A stretch of 64,000 nucleotides of DNA from Isoptericola sediminis. GTDB lineage: Bacteria > Actinomycetota > Actinomycetes > Actinomycetales > Cellulomonadaceae. The DNA is taken from assembly GCF_013085345.1 (NCBI RefSeq), contig NZ_JABFAJ010000005.1, positions 1 through 64,000 on the forward strand, read 5' to 3'. A model generated the notes under the pieces. It saw only the letters and a list, made by a program, of their open reading frames with translations. It was not told the DNA's origin and made no database searches. Position numbers and translations under genes: made by a program. Shown piece after piece: positions 60,052-64,000 of the stretch (positions are counted from its first letter, which is position 1; each line of letters begins with the position of its first letter).

Positions 60052-61566
60052 ATGGCTGACTACGTCCTCGCCATCGACCAGGGCACCACGAGCTCGCGTG
60101 CCATCGTCTTCGACCACTCCGGCCGCATCGTCTCGACCGGCCAGCTCGAGCACGACCAGATCTTCCCGAAGGCGGGCTGGGTCGAGCACAACCCCGAGCA
60201 GATCTGGAACAACACCCGCGAGGTCGTCGGCCTCGCCCTCACCCGCGGCAACCTCTCGCACGAGGACGTCGCCGCCGTCGGCATCACGAACCAGCGCGAG
60301 ACCACGGTCGTGTGGGACAAGAACACCGGCAAGCCCGTCTACAACGCCATCGTCTGGCAGGACACCCGCACCCAGGCGATCGTGGACGAGCTGGGCGGCT
60401 CCGAGGGCCCCGAGAAGTACAAGTCGATCGTCGGGCTGCCGCTCGCGACCTACTTCTCCGGCCCGAAGATCAAGTGGATCCTCGACAACGTCGAGGGCGC
60501 CCGGGAGGCCGCGGACCGCGGCGACCTGCTGTTCGGCAACACCGACAGCTGGGTCCTGTGGAACATGACCGGCGGGACGGACGGCGGCGTGCACGTCACC
60601 GACGTCACCAACGCCTCGCGCACCATGCTCATGGACCTCGACACCCTCTCCTGGCGGGAGGACATCGCCGCGGACATGGGCATCCCGCTGTCGATGCTCC
60701 CCGAGATCCGGTCCTCGTCCGAGATCTACGGTCACGGACGCCCCCGCGGCATGGTCCCCGGTGTCCCGATCGCGGGCATCCTCGGCGACCAGCAGGCCGC
60801 CACCTTCGGCCAGGCGTGCTTCGAGGTCGGGACCGCGAAGAACACCTACGGCACCGGCAACTTCATGCTGCTCAACACCGGTACCGAGAAGGTGGCCAGC
60901 GAGAACGGTCTGCTCACCACGGTCTGCTACAAGATCGGGGACGCCGACGCCGTCTACGCCCTCGAGGGTGCCATCGCCGTCACCGGCTCCCTGGTGCAGT
61001 GGCTGCGGGACAACCTGGGGCTGTTCGACGACGCCCCGGACATCGAGTACCTGGCCGGCAAGGTCGACGACAACGGCGGCGCCTACTTCGTGCCGGCGTT
61101 CTCCGGCCTGTTCGCCCCGTACTGGCGGTCGGACGCCCGCGGTGCGCTCGTGGGCCTGACGCGGTACGTCAACCGCAACCACATCGCCCGGGCCGCCCTG
61201 GAGGCCGTCGCCTACCAGACGCGCGAGGTCATGGACGCCATGCGGGCCGACTCCGGTGTGGACCTGACCGAGCTGAAGGTCGACGGCGGCATGGTCGCCA
61301 ACAACCTGCTCATGCAGTTCCAGGCGGACCAGCTCGGCGTCGACGTCGTGCGTCCCGAGGTCGCCGAGACCACGGCCCTCGGTGCGGCGTACGCCGCCGG
61401 CATCGCCGTCGGCTTCTGGTCGGGCGAGCAGGACGTCCGCGACAACTGGATCGAGGGCCAGCGGTGGACGCCGTCGCTGCCCGAGGACGAGCGCGAGCGG
61501 CTGTACCGCCAGTGGAAGAAGGCGGTGACCAAGACCTTCGACTGGGTCGACGAAGACACCAAGTAG
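60052..61566 (+). CDS. glpK: Glycerol kinase
   Basis: A 504-residue FGGY-family kinase that phosphorylates glycerol. The N-terminal phosphate-1 motif is [20 protein letters not shown] (residues about 4-23). [11 protein letters not shown], the FGGY signature regions [12 protein letters not shown] and [11 protein letters not shown], and the adenosine motif [16 protein letters not shown] are all present. The length equals E. coli GlpK. GAAGGA lies upstream of the ATG. The gene ends the operon and is followed by the large inverted repeat at 61574-61675. Confidence 0.97.
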   Translation: MADYVLAIDQGTTSSRAIVFDHSGRIVSTGQLEHDQIFPKAGWVEHNPEQIWNNTREVVGLALTRGNLSHEDVAAVGITNQRETTVVWDKNTGKPVYNAIVWQDTRTQAIVDELGGSEGPEKYKSIVGLPLATYFSGPKIKWILDNVEGAREAADRGDLLFGNTDSWVLWNMTGGTDGGVHVTDVTNASRTMLMDLDTLSWREDIAADMGIPLSMLPEIRSSSEIYGHGRPRGMVPGVPIAGILGDQQAATFGQACFEVGTAKNTYGTGNFMLLNTGTEKVASENGLLTTVCYKIGDADAVYALEGAIAVTGSLVQWLRDNLGLFDDAPDIEYLAGKVDDNGGAYFVPAFSGLFAPYWRSDARGALVGLTRYVNRNHIARAALEAVAYQTREVMDAMRADSGVDLTELKVDGGMVANNLLMQFQADQLGVDVVRPEVAETTALGAAYAAGIAVGFWSGEQDVRDNWIEGQRWTPSLPEDERERLYRQWKKAVTKTFDWVDEDTK

Positions 61567-61573
61567 TTGTGCC

Positions 61574-61675
61574 GCCGAGGGGACGGCACGACCCGCACGA
61601 CCGCGTTCACGCGCCCTGGGGGGCGCTCCACTTCGGGAACATCGACGGTCGCACGGGTCGTGCCGTCCCCTCGGC
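61574..61675. repeat. Long inverted repeat after glpK
   Basis: A perfect 22-bp inverted repeat (61574-61595 and 61654-61675) with a 58-base interior that holds its own hairpin (GCGCCC-tggg-GGGCGC, 61611-61626). Beyond the 22 bp the arms continue with mismatches. It starts 8 bases after glpK and ends 46 bases before the next gene. It could be a large transcription terminator or a small palindromic element. Confidence 0.8.
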
Positions 61676-61709
61676 TCGTCCGCGCCCGTGCGGTGCGGGG
61701 CGAGGCTCG

Positions 61710-61715
61710 TAGGCT
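61710..61715 (+). promoter_or_regulatory. Leaderless-type -10 box for the S33 peptidase
   Basis: TAGGCT, then GGCGTC, then the GTG start at 61722. Confidence 0.6.
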
Positions 61716-61721
61716 GGCGTC

Positions 61722-63038
61722 GTGAAGAGCACCGTGACGAGCGAGTCCGCGTACACGATCCCCGGCGTCCACGTCACCGACCGCACCCTGACGGTGCCGC
61801 TGGACTGGTCCGCCCCCGCCGACGACCGCACGCTCAGCGTGGTCGTGCGTGAGCTGGTGGATCCGACGAAACGGTCCGAGGACCTGCCGCTGCTGGTGTT
61901 CCTGCAGGGTGGCCCCGGGGGCAAGGGTCCCCGCCCCACGGGTCCCGACGGCTGGGTCGGCGAGGCGCTGAAGCGGTTCCGGGTCGTGCTGCTCGACCAG
62001 CGCGGCACCGGGCGTTCGACGGCGGTGCGGGCCCGTGCGCTCGCCGCCCTCGGCTCCCCCGAGGTCCAGGCCGAGTACCTGTCGCACCTGCGCGCCGACT
62101 CCATCGTCCGCGACGCCGAGCACGTGCGGAAGTCCATCTACGGCGGCCGGCGCTGGTCGACGCTCGGACAGTCCTACGGCGGGTTCGTCACCCTGACCTA
62201 TCTGTCGCTCGCCCCCGAGGGCCTGGCGGCGTCCTACGTGACCGGGGGCCTGGCCGGCCTCGACGCCGGGCCCGAGGAGGTCTACCGGCGCACGCAGGCG
62301 CGGGTCGCGACGAAGAACGCGCAGTACCGCGGCCGGTACCCCGACGACGTGCCCCGGATCGCCCGGATCGCGGACCGGATCGCCGACGGCGACGTGCGGC
62401 TGCCCGGTGGAGACCTGCTGAGCATCGAGCGCTTCCAGTCGCTGGGCATGGCCTTCGGCATGGGCCCCGGGTTCGAGCGCGTGCACTGGATCGTCGACGA
62501 GGCCTTCGACGACGCGGCACCGGACGAGCTCACCGACACCTTCCTCGCGGACGTCGAGGCCGCCACGGGGTTCGCCACCAACCCGATGTACGCCGTGCTG
62601 CACGAGTCGATCTACGCCCAGGCGGGCACCGGGCCGACGGCGTGGGCCGCGCAGCAGGTGCGCGAGAGCGACCCGAAGTTCGCCGCGGGCGCGCGCCCGC
62701 TGCTGTTCACCGGCGAGATGATCTACCCCTGGATGTTCGACCAGGTCGCCGCGCTGCGCCCGTTCCGCGACGCGGCGCAGGCCCTGGCCGCCCGCCGTGA
62801 CTGGGGCGACCTGTACGACACCGCGGTGCTGGCCGCCAACGAGGTGCCGATGGAGGCGGCGGTCTACTTCGACGACATGTTCGTCGACGCCGCGCTCTCC
62901 CTGGACACCGCCTCCCGGGTCGGGAACGCCCGGGCATGGGTCACCAACCAGTTCGAGCACGACGGGCTGCGCGCCGGCGACGTGTTCACGACGCTGCTCG
63001 ACCGGCTCGACGCCCGGGGCGGTCCGGTGCGCGACTGA
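61722..63038 (+). CDS. S33-family alpha/beta-hydrolase, proline iminopeptidase-like
   Basis: A 438-residue soluble hydrolase. The oxyanion-hole segment is FLQGGPGGKGPRP (family HGGPG), then LDQRGTGRST, then the nucleophile elbow TLGQSYGGFVTL with Ser at about residue 148. A helical cap follows, as in prolyl aminopeptidases. The late His is probably in NQFEHDGLRAGDVF near the end. Such enzymes release N-terminal proline from peptides, although the substrate cannot be fixed. No signal peptide. The GTG start follows a leaderless box. Confidence 0.9.
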   Translation: MKSTVTSESAYTIPGVHVTDRTLTVPLDWSAPADDRTLSVVVRELVDPTKRSEDLPLLVFLQGGPGGKGPRPTGPDGWVGEALKRFRVVLLDQRGTGRSTAVRARALAALGSPEVQAEYLSHLRADSIVRDAEHVRKSIYGGRRWSTLGQSYGGFVTLTYLSLAPEGLAASYVTGGLAGLDAGPEEVYRRTQARVATKNAQYRGRYPDDVPRIARIADRIADGDVRLPGGDLLSIERFQSLGMAFGMGPGFERVHWIVDEAFDDAAPDELTDTFLADVEAATGFATNPMYAVLHESIYAQAGTGPTAWAAQQVRESDPKFAAGARPLLFTGEMIYPWMFDQVAALRPFRDAAQALAARRDWGDLYDTAVLAANEVPMEAAVYFDDMFVDAALSLDTASRVGNARAWVTNQFEHDGLRAGDVFTTLLDRLDARGGPVRD

Positions 63039-63142
63039 ACCGTCCGGTGCGCCGGGGGCGCTGACGCGCGAACAGCGCCGACCTGCGGAAGTCTCGTGAC
63101 CAGCGGTAGCGCCGCCCCGGCGGCCCGAACCCGGAGGGAGCC

Positions 63143-64000
63143 GTGGACGCGGAGACCTGGCGGAACATCGCCCTGGTGCTGGGGTTCGTGCTGCTCGGCG
63201 GGGTGTTCGCCGGGACCGAGTTCGCTCTCGTCTCGCTGCGCGAGGGGCAGATCGCCGAGCTGGAGCGCCACGGGTCGCGCGGGCGCCGGGTCGCCGCCGT
63301 CGCCCGCGACCCCAACAGGTTCCTCGCCGCCGTGCAGATCGGCGTCACGGTGGCCGGGTTCTTCTCCGCCGCCTACGGCGCGTCGACGCTCGCCCCCGAC
63401 CTCGCGCCGGTGCTGGAGTCGCTCGGCCTCTCGCCGGGTGCGGCGTCGACCGCCGCCCTGGTCACGCTGACGCTGCTCGTCGCCTACGCCTCCCTGGTGC
63501 TGGGCGAGCTCGTCCCGAAGCGGCTGGCCCTGCAGCGCTCGGTCCAGGTGTCCCTCGTCGTCGGACCGCCCCTGGACCGGTTCTCGCGGATCATCCGACC
63601 CGTCATCTGGCTGCTGTCCCGCTCCACCGACGCGGTGGTCCGGCTGCTGGGCGGCAACCCGGACGTCCGGGCACCGCAGATGACCGGGGAGGAGCTGCGC
63701 CGGGCGGTCAGCGAGCACCCCGGTTTCTCCCCCGAGGAGCGCGAGATCGTGACCGACGTCTTCACGGCCTCCGAGCGGACGCTGGCCGAGGTCATGCGCC
63801 CGCGCCCCGACGTCACCTTCCTGCCGGCGGACCTCGCCGTCGACGAGGCGGTCGACGCCGTGGGGGACGAGCCCTCCACACGGTTCCCCGTCGTGGACGA
63901 CGGCGTGGACGACGTCGTCGGGTTCGTGCACCTGCGCGACCTGGTCCGCGAGCTGCGCACCCCGGCCCGACGACGGCGGACCCTGCGGGAGATCGTCCGC
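63143..64000 (+). CDS. CNNM/CorC-type membrane protein (5' part)
   Basis: The first 286 residues of a protein that runs past the window end. A DUF21 (CNNM) membrane domain with about three to four helices opens it (NIALVLGFVLLGGVFAGTEFALVSL, then VQIGVTVAGFFSAAYGA, then LVTLTLLVAYASLVLGELVPKRLALQ, the last a family signature). CBS domains begin near residue 210 (VMRPRPDVTFLPADLAVDEAV). These proteins are linked to magnesium and other divalent-cation export and resistance, and were once called haemolysins. The GTG at 63143 follows GGAGGGAG. Confidence 0.9.
   Translation, partial: MDAETWRNIALVLGFVLLGGVFAGTEFALVSLREGQIAELERHGSRGRRVAAVARDPNRFLAAVQIGVTVAGFFSAAYGASTLAPDLAPVLESLGLSPGAASTAALVTLTLLVAYASLVLGELVPKRLALQRSVQVSLVVGPPLDRFSRIIRPVIWLLSRSTDAVVRLLGGNPDVRAPQMTGEELRRAVSEHPGFSPEEREIVTDVFTASERTLAEVMRPRPDVTFLPADLAVDEAVDAVGDEPSTRFPVVDDGVDDVVGFVHLRDLVRELRTPARRRRTLREIVR

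Noticed and set aside
61574-61675. Insertion sequence or MITE
   Set aside because: No target duplication flanks the inverted repeat and no transposase or second copy is seen in the window, so terminator-like structure remains the simpler reading.

Overview
The window is a 64-kb piece of a very GC-rich bacterial chromosome. Gene content points to an actinobacterium, most likely of the Micrococcales (for example the Cellulomonas/Promicromonospora side). The supporting signs are an FprA-type ferredoxin reductase, the tiny actinobacterial ribosomal protein bS22, menaquinone as the only quinone pathway, the ResB/ResC (system II) cytochrome c machinery, the DisA/RadA pair, many GTG starts and many genes that look leaderless. 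The genus is an inference, because no rRNA lies in the window. I saw no tRNA, rRNA, CRISPR array, insertion sequence, integrase or phage gene, so the segment looks like vertically inherited core chromosome.

Layout. 1-3.4 kb: fprA, a prepilin peptidase and a long-chain polyprenyl diphosphate synthase. 3.4-19.8 kb: the complete 14-gene nuoA-N operon (NDH-1), read on the minus strand, with most neighbouring genes overlapping by 3-8 bases. 19.9-33 kb: menaquinone genes menJ, menG, menF, menD, menC, menB, menE and menA on both strands, interleaved with a DegP/HtrA protease, a DUF3048 lipoprotein and small membrane proteins. 34-38.8 kb: cytochrome c maturation (ccsB, resB, ccdA, a TlpA-like lipoprotein thioredoxin) with a histidine phosphatase. 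39-41.8 kb: YceI, the NADH sensor Rex with a glutaredoxin-like protein, a HAD phosphatase and bS22. 42-45.9 kb: an AcuC-type deacetylase, a KtrB/KtrA potassium system and a P-loop kinase. 45.9-50.8 kb: an ABC-2 exporter, a TetR regulator, proC and a membrane-anchored protein. 50.9-57.3 kb: radA, disA, an unusual Lys/Ala-rich membrane protein, mutY, an ArgA-type acetyltransferase and a SorC regulator. 57.4-61.6 kb: glpD-glpF-glpK. 61.7-64 kb: an S33 peptidase and the start of a CNNM/CorC membrane protein that runs off the end.

How the genes fit together. The first 40 kb is a respiratory module: the prenyl chain (polyprenyl synthase), the naphthoquinone head group (MenF, D, C, E, B), their joining (MenA), methylation (MenG) and side-chain saturation (MenJ), the enzyme that reduces menaquinone (Nuo), and assembly factors for c-type cytochromes. 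MenH and MenI are not in the window. Rex is encoded nearby, and a near-perfect Rex/CRP-like palindrome (21257-21274) sits in front of menJ, upstream of nuo. GlpD also feeds electrons into menaquinone.

The most unusual signals are non-coding. First, arrays of 20-bp-period repeats with core CG(A/G)GTCAGG lie in two convergent intergenic regions (33.7-34.0 and 39.65-39.77 kb) and always have the same orientation relative to the gene that reads into them. Second, at least 15 genes carry a TANNNT hexamer 6-8 bases before the start codon with no Shine-Dalgarno, which suggests widespread leaderless transcription. Third, several long perfect inverted repeats serve as likely operators or terminators, including a 22-bp pair 58 bases apart after glpK.
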